DNA of 64,000 nt from Pedobacter duraquae (lineage in GTDB: Bacteria; Bacteroidota; Bacteroidia; Sphingobacteriales; Sphingobacteriaceae), in NCBI RefSeq assembly GCF_004362245.1, contig NZ_SNWM01000005.1, forward strand, positions 62,001-126,000, in the 5' to 3' direction. The notes beneath the pieces are model-generated. The model saw only the letters and a program-made list of their open reading frames with translations, was not told the origin of the DNA and made no database searches. This document shows, piece by piece, positions 53,001 through 60,505 of this stretch (its first letter is position 1; the number at the start of each line of letters is the position of its first letter). A program made the translations under genes and the position numbers.

Positions 53001-53717
53001 AATAAAATGATTGCCGCACTGGAAGAAAGCGCACTGAAGCTCGCACGTTCTGAACGGGAGCATGCCTGGCGGGAGATGGCCAAGCAGGTAGCTCATGAAA
53101 TCAAAAACCCGCTAACGCCGTTAAAACTTGGTGTACAGCTGCTGGAGAAATCCTGGAAGGAGCAGGATCCTAATTTCGATAAGAAATTTGATAAGTTTAA
53201 CAAGTCCTTTATCGAACAAATAGATAGTCTGGCAAATATAGCCTCTGCATTCTCCAATTTCGCAAAGATGCCCGATGCCAAGTTTGAAAAGATTAAACTG
53301 CTGCCTATTATTGAGCAAAGCCGCAATGTGTATATCAATTCGGGCGAGATTACAATCGACGGTTTGGTAGATCGGGATATCGAAGTGCTTGGTGATAAGG
53401 ATCAACTCCTACGGACCTTTAATAACCTGTTCAAGAATGCTACAGAGGCAGTGGATGAAGGGGTACTAAGCGTAATAGCCATCAGAATTCTGAATGATGC
53501 TGAGCACGTTCATGTAGAGATTACTGACAATGGGCGTGGAATAGATGAGAGCTTGCATGATAATATCTTTGTACCGAACTTTACTACTAAGTCGTCAGGA
53601 ACAGGATTAGGTCTGGCCTTTGTTAAGCAAGCCATAGAGAACGCCGGAGGCAGCGTTTCTTTCAAATCTGTACAGGATGTAGGAACAACGTTCTATCTTA
53701 GCTTCCCGTTGGTGTAA
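50016..53717 (+). CDS. Large membrane sensor histidine kinase, NtrY-like
   Basis: The 1233-residue kinase has an N-terminal helix (8-28), an extracytoplasmic region, a block of about seven membrane helices (about 210-480), a second extracytoplasmic domain, further helices (about 705-735 and 770-790), a Cache-like segment, a helix near 935-955 and HAMP. The kinase core follows: His1027 in AHEIKNPLTPLK, N-box NLFKNATEAVD, G1 DNGRGID and G2 GTGLGLAF. HEIKNPLTP is typical of NtrY-like kinases. No response regulator gene lies beside it, so it is an orphan here; the stimulus is unknown. Confidence 0.88.
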   Translation: MSIGGKIRFLLLILAVCCIATAISLKHAITKKDLLAHEASMLQENLSAKERLARNFLANDAEFDKAKHFHASDSQALAFIDAYRDNGIYLLVYEDQELRFWSGFRTFPSRLSALREGSSFLQFANGWYEVIRKTRDNYSVVFLIAVKNQYNIENKYLKNEINVSLSPARALTLANFSDTDVVVIKDLTGKLLFEVKLSPNYVTSIYAKVEVWLWIVGLFSFCLFFNGFCSWLVQRGKLAWGTGLITLFFVAVRLSDLHFGWFNHQFNLDVFDPKVYAESFLLPSLGDFLLNVMASTWVVLFIYTHKDKYRLPRWLTRSKISGIIFHLFCLACFASLGFLFDDIFFGLINNSKINFDITNIVNLGWISWISIIILCLVWFNTYLFAVILLSLTLQLKVTNRERLAIFLFTFGCYVGYRLSIEFTVFFIAYSLFIFIVSWNIYLQEHKFHVYIYVLIFFCLAFISSIKYLKYNDIKERNYRYTIAQELQSADDPKVVSAIEGVENGIINDTSIPNYFKSGIGVKHVLLENYIGKNYLDGYLSKFEFNLYAYPFGIADSTDEKGKLAYYKTLVRSGSVKVSNYFYRLNDTFGYQNYFGIIPVFKNRALTGTLIIELKSQQYNYNSQFPDVLMDGKIKSDEDYSSYSFAFYNSGKLIKQFGKFTYKLSNIDFKGDIETPVYFSDDNFNHLVYMPSSSKLIVISKEKVGYVMRLATLSFFFLVFILFAVILYMLIWTVKNIDETWGGWFNINRSLIINANKILYKTRIQFSIVLSVVATLLIVGWTTYFYISEEYKQQQNEFMRDKVRKVQLSYEKQIFNTGVPAVTEQSIVTFNQFADVNAAYLNLFDVKGNLLFTSLPKLYEYGIIGNKMGSRAYIYLHQLQRSEYVNPAERIGDFTYSAAYAPIRNSRNETVAYIGLPYYGNETDYQAKINLFVNTLINIYALVFVGIGILAVFLANQITSPLTFIQESIRKTKLGQKNQPIQWSRHDEIGSLIKEYNKMIAALEESALKLARSEREHAWREMAKQVAHEIKNPLTPLKLGVQLLEKSWKEQDPNFDKKFDKFNKSFIEQIDSLANIASAFSNFAKMPDAKFEKIKLLPIIEQSRNVYINSGEITIDGLVDRDIEVLGDKDQLLRTFNNLFKNATEAVDEGVLSVIAIRILNDAEHVHVEITDNGRGIDESLHDNIFVPNFTTKSSGTGLGLAFVKQAIENAGGSVSFKSVQDVGTTFYLSFPLV

Positions 53718-53719
53718 GG

Positions 53720-54628
53720 CTACTTTAACGTAATTCCTGTTTTGCCCATAGTATACCCATCTGCATAGAGAATAACGGTATAAGTTCCTTTTACAAACTC
53801 CTTTGGGTTTACCCACTGCATAGTGTAGGCAGTGTTATCATCATTGAAGGAAATAGTGATCATATCGCTATATTGCATTTCCTGACCGTCTGCTTCAAAC
53901 ATATCGCTTTCGTTAGCTAAAAGGTTTCCTGCGGGGTCAAAAACGCGCATATAGATTTTATGATAATCTTTAGCAGCGAGCGGATTCGGGACGATAGAGA
54001 AGTTAACGACCAGTTTCTTAGTTGATCCGGCACTATTCACTTCCACATTCTTGCCGCTATTTTTAACTTTGAAGGCTTGAAGACTAATGTTTGAAGCCTT
54101 CAACGCAGCACTGGTTTTAACCTTTGCGTTGAGCTCATTATTGCTCTGCGCTAGTTTGTCTGCCCTGTCCTTGCTAGCTTTTACAGATTGGATCAGGCTA
54201 TCACGTTCTATTTTGAGGTTGCTATTCTCTTTGTCGAGTCTGGCGACTTCGTCATTATGGTTTTTAACAAATTCTTTAAGCTCCTTAATCTCGTTCTGAG
54301 CGGCTTCAAGATCGCCACGGGTAAGCTTTTCTTTTTGCAGGTCGGCTTTAAGTTCCGCTATCTTAACTCTGGCAAGTTCTTGTTCTTTGATCAACTTGCT
54401 GCTGAGGGTTACATTAAGTGCATTGACTTTATCAAGTTCAACTTCTATTTTTTCAACCTCTAGTTCCAGGCGGTCTTTTTCCGTATTGGCCGTAACGAAG
54501 CGTTCGTTTTCGTGCTTGTCCTTAAGATAGAGATACGCATTGCTTCCCAGCAGGGCGACAATTGCAATCGTTAAAAAGAATATTTTATTGCGATCGCCTT
54601 TATTGATAGATTTCTTTTGTTCCAACAT
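53720..54628 (-). CDS. Membrane-anchored coiled-coil protein
   Basis: The 302-residue protein has a short basic cytoplasmic start, one transmembrane helix (about 16-34), a long coiled coil rich in Lys, Glu and Leu (about 40-175), and a C-terminal beta-rich domain (about 185-302, with LVVNFSIVPNPLAAKDYHKIY and GTYTVILYADG). The layout suggests an inner-membrane protein reaching into the periplasm. I do not recognise the C-terminal domain with certainty. Its stop lies 2 bases from the end of the kinase gene, tail to tail. Confidence 0.75.
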   Translation of the reverse strand: MLEQKKSINKGDRNKIFFLTIAIVALLGSNAYLYLKDKHENERFVTANTEKDRLELEVEKIEVELDKVNALNVTLSSKLIKEQELARVKIAELKADLQKEKLTRGDLEAAQNEIKELKEFVKNHNDEVARLDKENSNLKIERDSLIQSVKASKDRADKLAQSNNELNAKVKTSAALKASNISLQAFKVKNSGKNVEVNSAGSTKKLVVNFSIVPNPLAAKDYHKIYMRVFDPAGNLLANESDMFEADGQEMQYSDMITISFNDDNTAYTMQWVNPKEFVKGTYTVILYADGYTMGKTGITLK

Positions 54629-54772
54629 CTCTGTTTACAAATGTGATAGGGTATTTGGTTTTTATGGCGTTAAAAAAAGACTAACATACTTAATTTTTTT
54701 AGAAAAATCGATATAGCGGATGCATTTTGTATCAGAGTTTAAAAAAATTCGTTTAGTAAACATATAGGCGCG

Positions 54773-54780
54773 TACTTTTG
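54773..54780 (+). promoter_or_regulatory. -7 box of the GHL10 gene
   Basis: TACTTTTG matches TAnnTTTG. A TTTA element lies about 17 bases upstream. The TTG start codon of the gene is 34 bases downstream. Confidence 0.5.
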
Positions 54781-54814
54781 TGCCTTTAATTAATCACACA
54801 AGAAACAGGAATTA

Positions 54815-56353
54815 TTGAAGAAGTATAAGAAGCTGATCTATGCCATGTTGCTTGCATGTAGTATCGGTACGCAGGTTAAAGCACAGGAAGTAGAAAAATT
54901 TGCTCCCAAGCGGGAGTTCAGGGGAGTCTGGGTAGCAACGGTTACGAATATAGACTGGCCATCAAGACCCGGATTAACAGCTGATCAGCAGAAACAAGAG
55001 CTGATTGGAATATTGGAGCGTCATAAACAAATGGGTATCAATGCGATTATGCTGCAGGTTAGGCCTACCGCAGATGCATTATATGCTAAATCCAGGGAGC
55101 CATGGAGCAGGTATCTGATGGGTAAGCAAGGGATCGCACCAAGTCCTGGTTATGACCCCTTGGAGTTTGCCATTAAGGAAGCTCATTTCAGGGGTATGGA
55201 GCTCCATGCCTGGTTTAATCCTTATCGGGCAACAATGGGTGCCGGCGAGGTAGTGAGTCCGGAGCACATGACACAGAAGAGACCTGATTTGTTTTTCGTT
55301 TATGGGGGGCAGAAGCAGTTTGATCCAGGTTTGCCTGAGGTTCGTGAGTATATTGTTCAGGTAATCCTGGATGTTGTTAAAGGGTATGATGTGGATGGGA
55401 TTCACTTCGATGACTATTTCTATCCGTATCCTATTTCAGGGCAAAGGATTAATGACAGTCTGACTTTTCAGAAATACCCGAATGGGATTACTGATTTGAA
55501 AGACTGGCGCCGGAATAATGTGGATATGCTGATCAAGATGCTGGACGACAGCATCCACCATTATAAAAATTATGTGAAGTTTGGTATCAGTCCGTTCGGG
55601 ATCTGGAAGAACGCTGCGGAGGATACTTTAGGCTCTAAAACCAGTGGTTTGTCTAACTATTCAGAGCTTTATGCTGACTCCAGAAAGTGGATTAAAGAGG
55701 GTTGGGTAGATTATATCAATCCACAGATCTACTTTACCTTTACCAGGCGGGTTGCTCCTTTTGGGACGCTTGTAGACTGGTGGAGCGATAATGCCTTTGG
55801 CCGTCATCTTTATATCGGTCAGGCAGCCTACCTGGTAAACAGTAAATCTGAGGCAGCATGGCGTATAGCGGCACAGCTTCCTGACCAGGTTCGTTATATC
55901 AGGAATAACAATCGGGTGCAGGGCAGCATATTCTTTAGCTCAAAATCTCTTTCTACTGTTGCACGGGCAGCTGCAGATTCTTTGCGCTTAAACTTATACA
56001 AGTATCCTGCATTACCGCCGCAGATGCCTTGGCTGGACGAGATTGTGCCCAATGCACCACAGGATTTTGCTGCAGATGCGATGGCCGACGGTGTTCACTT
56101 AAAATGGGTAAAGCCACTGAAAGCTAAAGACGGAGAAACGGCATCAGGCTATGTGATTTACCGCTTTGAAGAGGGCGAGAAAATCTCTGTGTTGAATCCG
56201 AAAAATATCTTAAGGATCAGCTTTGAGGATTTTACTTCATTTATAGATACGAAGATTGAAAAAGGAAAAAGGTACAATTATCTGGTTACGGCGCTTGACA
56301 GGTTAAAGAACGAAAGTGAACCAAGTGGCCCGGTAGGCGTACAGACCAAATAG
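54815..56353 (+). CDS. GHL10-type glycoside hydrolase (YngK-like), TTG start
   Basis: The 512-residue secreted protein has a signal peptide (MKKYKKLIYAML to VKAQE), a GHL10 TIM barrel (about 30-380) and a C-terminal fibronectin type III-like domain (about 410-512). Barrel motifs are FRGVWVATVTNIDWPSRPG, GINAIMLQVRPTADALY, LHAWFNPYR, YDVDGIHFDDYFYPYP and KFGISPFGIWKN. The start is TTG at 54815: the only ATG that follows (54845) would remove the basic n-region. Relatives are thought to cleave denuded peptidoglycan glycan strands or other amino-sugar polymers. Confidence 0.87.
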   Translation: MKKYKKLIYAMLLACSIGTQVKAQEVEKFAPKREFRGVWVATVTNIDWPSRPGLTADQQKQELIGILERHKQMGINAIMLQVRPTADALYAKSREPWSRYLMGKQGIAPSPGYDPLEFAIKEAHFRGMELHAWFNPYRATMGAGEVVSPEHMTQKRPDLFFVYGGQKQFDPGLPEVREYIVQVILDVVKGYDVDGIHFDDYFYPYPISGQRINDSLTFQKYPNGITDLKDWRRNNVDMLIKMLDDSIHHYKNYVKFGISPFGIWKNAAEDTLGSKTSGLSNYSELYADSRKWIKEGWVDYINPQIYFTFTRRVAPFGTLVDWWSDNAFGRHLYIGQAAYLVNSKSEAAWRIAAQLPDQVRYIRNNNRVQGSIFFSSKSLSTVARAAADSLRLNLYKYPALPPQMPWLDEIVPNAPQDFAADAMADGVHLKWVKPLKAKDGETASGYVIYRFEEGEKISVLNPKNILRISFEDFTSFIDTKIEKGKRYNYLVTALDRLKNESEPSGPVGVQTK

Positions 56354-56355
56354 CA

Positions 56356-56390
56356 GAAAGGCACCGTTAATGGTGCCTTTCTTATTTTTA
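56356..56390. terminator. Terminator between GHL10 and the acyltransferase
   Basis: GAAAGGCACC (56356-56365) pairs perfectly with GGTGCCTTTC (56372-56381) around GTTAAT, followed by a T-rich stretch on the + strand. It lies directly after the GHL10 stop codon and abuts the convergent acyltransferase gene. Confidence 0.88.
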
Positions 56391-57530
56391 TACTTTGATG
56401 AAGATCTTCTTTTTGTACATGATGCTCAGAATAACGAACCAGAAGAGGACCTGTGCTACCGCCCATATTAAAGAAGCATTGACGGGAGAAAAATATGGTG
56501 TAATCCAGCTGGTATACATCCAAGACTGTAATCCTTTGCTGCTACCATCGGGCATCGTTACAGAGAACATGTTGAGTGTTCTCGGGAGCAGGCCTGACAA
56601 GAAAAAAACAGTGATGGCATTCATTCCATAGACCACAAATGGGGTAGTGAATTTTTTCTGCTGATGTACGTCGATGAGCCAATAACAGAGTGCAAGCACC
56701 AGTGTTGCCAATCCTCCTGTATACAACACAAAGGAACTTGTCCATAACGATTTGTTGATCGGGAATTCAAGATCCCAAATCAGGCCGGCACCCGTGGCTA
56801 ACAGCCCGACGGTAAATAGCCAGGCAATCCTGGTAGATTCCTCAATCTCTTTACGGCGCAGGTAGCTGCCTATAAGGACACCAAAAAGCCCGGATGCTAT
56901 TGCTGGGACTGTGCTGAGGATTCCTTCAGGATCCCAGGTTTTAGCCGACTTCCATAAGTGCGCTTCAGTAAGCAGGGTTCTGTCAAGCCACGCACCAAGG
57001 TTTGTTTCTTTTTCGAGGTTGGCATAGCCCAGATGTGGCACAGGAACAAAAGTCATCAATGCCCAATAGACTAACAGTAGTCCCAATGCAATCCTAAAGA
57101 TGTTTTTCTCAGAGTTTTTAAGAAATACAATAGCCGAAACAAGGAAGACTACGGCGATGCGCTGTAATACGCCCGGTATCCGGACTACTTTCAGTGCTTC
57201 GATGGGTGTGGTAAAGATTTTAGGATAAACGGACAGGAAAAGACCCAAGCCAAACAATATGGCTGCGCGTTTTACTGCCCGTAAAATTGTTTTGTTATGT
57301 GTTGCGGGATCTGCTTTTTTCCCTGACATGGCATAAGCAATAGAGACCCCTACAATAAACAGGAAGAATGGAAATATGAGGTCGGTAGGCGTGCAGCCGT
57401 TCCAGCCCGAATGCTCCAGCGGCATGTAAATATTACCCCAGTCGCCCGGGTTATTGACCAAAATCATGGCCGCTACTGTTGCTCCCCTGAATACATCAAG
57501 AGAAAGCAGCCGCTGGGTGTTTTTTTCCAT
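56388..57530 (-). CDS. HGSNAT-like transmembrane acyltransferase (DUF5009/NagX type)
   Basis: The 380-residue polytopic protein has about ten membrane helices and starts RLLSLDVFRGATVAAMILVNNPG, the signature of heparan-alpha-glucosaminide N-acetyltransferase relatives, followed by GCTPTDLIFPFFLFIVGVS. The human relative acetylates glucosamine ends across a membrane. In bacteria such proteins (NagX) are often next to GlcNAc genes, as here: nagB lies 14 bases upstream on the same strand. It probably acetylates amino sugars or passes them across the inner membrane; this is inferred. Confidence 0.87.
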   Translation of the reverse strand: MEKNTQRLLSLDVFRGATVAAMILVNNPGDWGNIYMPLEHSGWNGCTPTDLIFPFFLFIVGVSIAYAMSGKKADPATHNKTILRAVKRAAILFGLGLFLSVYPKIFTTPIEALKVVRIPGVLQRIAVVFLVSAIVFLKNSEKNIFRIALGLLLVYWALMTFVPVPHLGYANLEKETNLGAWLDRTLLTEAHLWKSAKTWDPEGILSTVPAIASGLFGVLIGSYLRRKEIEESTRIAWLFTVGLLATGAGLIWDLEFPINKSLWTSSFVLYTGGLATLVLALCYWLIDVHQQKKFTTPFVVYGMNAITVFFLSGLLPRTLNMFSVTMPDGSSKGLQSWMYTSWITPYFSPVNASLIWAVAQVLFWFVILSIMYKKKIFIKV

Positions 57531-57544
57531 TCGTTTATACTGGT

Positions 57545-59464
57545 TTAAAATTTCCAGCGCACAAAAGCTTCCATAGCTTCATATTCTGCCAGGCCGAGCT
57601 CATCATAAGCTTTAGCCGTTTCCCTGTTTCTGTCTTCTGCTCTTTTCCAGAACTCTCTCGAGTCATCACCAGGGAATACCGCACGGTCTTTTTGCGACTG
57701 GTGTTTAAAGATAGCATATTTTTTCTTTTCAAGTTCCTGAGGACTAAGGGGAACAGCCATCTCAATTTCGTGGGTTTCGAATTCAAGCCATGCGCCTCTG
57801 TACATCCATAGCCAGCAATCCTGGGCCCAAGCTTCGGTTTCCCTGAGTACGGCCATAGCCTGAAGGATGATGTTAAAGCAAACAATATGTGTACCGTGCG
57901 GATCCTCAAAATCTCCGGCGGCAAATATCTGTTCAGGTTTAATGCGTTGCAAGAGATCTATCGTAATTTGAACATCGGCGTTGGTTACCGGGTTTTTCTG
58001 GTTTTTACCGGTTTCGTAAAAAGGAAGCGCCATAAAATGGATATGGTCATCCTCCAGTCCGGCATATCTTGCGCCGGCCGTTGCTTCACCTTTGCGGATC
58101 AGGCCTTTCACGGTCTGAATTTCGGGTGTATCAACTTGATTTGGTCTTTTCTGCTCAATAAAGCTACGCATGTTATTGTACAACATATGAAGTTCCGTTT
58201 GTGGCATCCCCATTTTCTCGGCGAAGTCGATACTGAACTCGACAAAGCGGAGCGCATCATCGTCCCAAACGGCAGTATTGCCCGATGTTTGGTATGCTAC
58301 ATGGACATCATGCTGCTGATCAACCAGGCGAATGAAAGTTCCACCCATGGAGATCACATCATCATCAGGATGTGGAGAAAAGATGATTACGCGTTTATGC
58401 GCAGGTTCAGCTCTTTCCGGGCGCTGAGAATCATCTGCATTTGGTTTCCCTCCCGGCCAGCCGGTGATGGTATGTTGCAGTTTATTGAAAATATGGATAT
58501 TGATATTGTAAACAGGACCTTTTTCAACGGCGAGTTGTGCCATACCATGGTTGTTAAAGTCGTCTTCTGTCAGTTTCAGGATTGGCTTTTTTAACGTGTT
58601 GGCTAGCCAGATGACCGCTTTACGGGTAAGTACTTCGTCCCATATACAATCTTTAACCAGCCAAGGGGTATCAAAGCGTGTTAATAAAGATGCAGCATCT
58701 TTATCCAGAATAAATTCTACGTTATCAGACAACTGCAGATAAGTGGCAGGAACTTCACTGGAGATTTCGCCCTCTACGGCTTTCTTTATAATAGATGCTT
58801 TTTTTCTATTCCATGCCATCAGGACGATCTCTTTAGCTTTGAAGATCGTGCCAATACCCATTGTGATTGCTTTTGTGGGTACAAAAGATTTACCACCAAA
58901 ATCGCGTGCAGCATCCCTGCGTGTAAGGTCATCAAGCGTAACCAATCGCGTACCGGAGTTTGGCGCTGATCCCGGCTCATTAAAGCCGATGTGACCCGTA
59001 CGGCCGATGCCGAGAATCTGGATATCCAGGCCACCAAGATCACCAATCTTTTTCTCATATGCGAGGCAGAAAGCAGGGATTTCTTCCAGCTTCAATGTTC
59101 CATCAGGAATATGTACGTTGTTCTTGTCGATATCAATATGATCGAAAAGATTGTCATTCATAAAGGAGACATAGCTCTGTGCTGCATCCGGGCCCATTGG
59201 ATAATACTCGTCCAAGTTGAATGTGATCACGTTTTTAAAGCTCAAGCCTTCTTCTTTGTGTAGTCTAACCAGTTCTGCGTATACTGCAACAGGAGTAGCG
59301 CCGGTTGCGAGACCAAGGACTGCGTGCTCAGCTGCATCTTGTTTCTTTCTGATGATGGCTGCAATGCGGCCGGCAACATGAAGGGAAGCTGCTTTAGGAT
59401 TTTCAAATACAGAAACCGGTAGTTTTTCAAACCTGGTTTCTTCCAGGAGATTTAATCGTGCCAT
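57545..59464 (-). CDS. nagB: Glucosamine-6-phosphate deaminase fused to a PIG-L deacetylase-like domain
   Basis: The 639-residue protein has two parts. Residues 1-290 are a NagB deaminase: GLATGATPVAVY at 51-62, NLDEYYPM at 83-90, and GIGRTGHIGFNEPG at 152-165 with the catalytic His158 and Glu163. Residues about 355-639 form a PIG-L/LmbE domain with SPHPDDD at 363-369, the zinc-binding motif of GlcNAc-type deacetylases, and GDFEDPHGTH further on. NagB turns glucosamine-6-phosphate into fructose-6-phosphate and ammonia. The added domain could deacetylate the substrate first. The fusion is known in Bacteroidota, so it is not an artefact. Confidence 0.9.
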   Translation of the reverse strand: MARLNLLEETRFEKLPVSVFENPKAASLHVAGRIAAIIRKKQDAAEHAVLGLATGATPVAVYAELVRLHKEEGLSFKNVITFNLDEYYPMGPDAAQSYVSFMNDNLFDHIDIDKNNVHIPDGTLKLEEIPAFCLAYEKKIGDLGGLDIQILGIGRTGHIGFNEPGSAPNSGTRLVTLDDLTRRDAARDFGGKSFVPTKAITMGIGTIFKAKEIVLMAWNRKKASIIKKAVEGEISSEVPATYLQLSDNVEFILDKDAASLLTRFDTPWLVKDCIWDEVLTRKAVIWLANTLKKPILKLTEDDFNNHGMAQLAVEKGPVYNINIHIFNKLQHTITGWPGGKPNADDSQRPERAEPAHKRVIIFSPHPDDDVISMGGTFIRLVDQQHDVHVAYQTSGNTAVWDDDALRFVEFSIDFAEKMGMPQTELHMLYNNMRSFIEQKRPNQVDTPEIQTVKGLIRKGEATAGARYAGLEDDHIHFMALPFYETGKNQKNPVTNADVQITIDLLQRIKPEQIFAAGDFEDPHGTHIVCFNIILQAMAVLRETEAWAQDCWLWMYRGAWLEFETHEIEMAVPLSPQELEKKKYAIFKHQSQKDRAVFPGDDSREFWKRAEDRNRETAKAYDELGLAEYEAMEAFVRWKF

Positions 59465-59531
59465 TTGGATTGTGCTTTTGTAAGTACGGAGCAGTAAAGT
59501 TACCTAACCGTACGGATTGTCAAAGATTTTA

Positions 59532-60278
59532 TTAAAGAATCTGAAGGTTCTTAATTCTGTAGTCATCGAGTTTTGCATCCGTTGCCGGCAACTCAGTAAT
59601 CAGGTAGTCAATATTTTGAAGTGGTGCAACTTTCAGTCGCAGTGTAATATTCATCTTTTCAGAGATACAAAGGATTGCGGAACGGCGTGAGGAATTCAGC
59701 ATTGTTTTCTTGAGGTGGTTGATTTCCCAGTCTGTATCGGTAAGGCCTTCCTTCGGATGGATAGCACTTGTGCCGAGAAGACAAAGATCAGCGTTGATTT
59801 CTGCGAGTTGATTGATCGCGTTTGCTCCATAGGCCACCTGTGAGTTCTTTGAGAATAAGCCACCGATAAGGATTACTTCTGCTCTCGGGTATTTGGCAAG
59901 CTCGATAGCAACAAAAGGGCTGATGGTAAAAAAGGTTGCGTGGATGTTTTCAGGAAACTGTTTAACGAGCTCAATGATGGTGGTACCACCGCCAATAAGG
60001 ATAACCATGCCTTCCTTGATGAGGGAGATTGCTTTTTTTGCAATGTTAATTTTAGCGTCACGGGCATAAACCTGACTGTCGTCAAACGTACTTTGATACG
60101 ATTTCGAGAGTGCACCACCATGAACTTTATTCAATTGTTTATTATCACAAAGTTCCTGAAGGTCTCGGCGGATTGTATCTTCAGAAACTGTCAGTAATTG
60201 GACCAGATCTGAGGTCAAAACGCGGTTATGCAGGTTAATTTGCCGCATAATGTAATCGTGTCTCTCCTTTTTGAGCAT
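59532..60278 (-). CDS. DeoR/GlpR-family transcriptional regulator
   Basis: The 248-residue protein has an N-terminal DeoR helix-turn-helix (ERHDYIMRQINLHNRVLTSDLVQLL and VSEDTIRRDLQEL, residues 5-40) and a sugar-phosphate sensing domain (about 75-230, with GGGTTIIELVKQFP and IGGLFSKNSQVAYGANAI). DeoR proteins repress sugar operons and release DNA on binding a phosphorylated sugar. It lies upstream of nagB (67 bases) and divergent from susC, so glucosamine-6-phosphate is the likely inducer. Confidence 0.9.
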   Translation of the reverse strand: MLKKERHDYIMRQINLHNRVLTSDLVQLLTVSEDTIRRDLQELCDNKQLNKVHGGALSKSYQSTFDDSQVYARDAKINIAKKAISLIKEGMVILIGGGTTIIELVKQFPENIHATFFTISPFVAIELAKYPRAEVILIGGLFSKNSQVAYGANAINQLAEINADLCLLGTSAIHPKEGLTDTDWEINHLKKTMLNSSRRSAILCISEKMNITLRLKVAPLQNIDYLITELPATDAKLDDYRIKNLQIL

Positions 60279-60440
60279 AAATTAAGTTTTAGCTAAAGTT
60301 ATAAATTAATGTTAGAATATTATGCGGTATTCTGCGGGTTTCTGCAATATAAGTCTGCACGAACATATTAAAATAGTTTAATATTTCTTTTTAATAGTGG
60401 AAAACATTTATGATATTTACTTGACAATGCTTAAAATGCG

Positions 60441-60457
60441 TGAAAGTGCGTGTTTCA
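60441..60457. promoter_or_regulatory. Inverted repeat in the DeoR-susC intergenic region, possible operator
   Basis: TGAAA (60441-60445) and TTTCA (60453-60457) form a dyad around GTGCGTG, and GTGCGTG itself resembles the preceding ATGCGTG. It sits 49 bases before the susC start in the divergent promoter region of a DeoR gene, where an autoregulatory site is expected. No consensus -7 box is obvious nearby. Confidence 0.35.
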
Positions 60458-60505
60458 AGAGTTGCAAACAACCAAAATCAACTAATTCACCTAATTCAAC
60501 CATTC

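Noticed and set aside
59484..59516. Two GTACGGA copies upstream of nagB as an operator
   Set aside because: The spacing is irregular relative to the helix and no third copy is present near susC, so the case is too weak.
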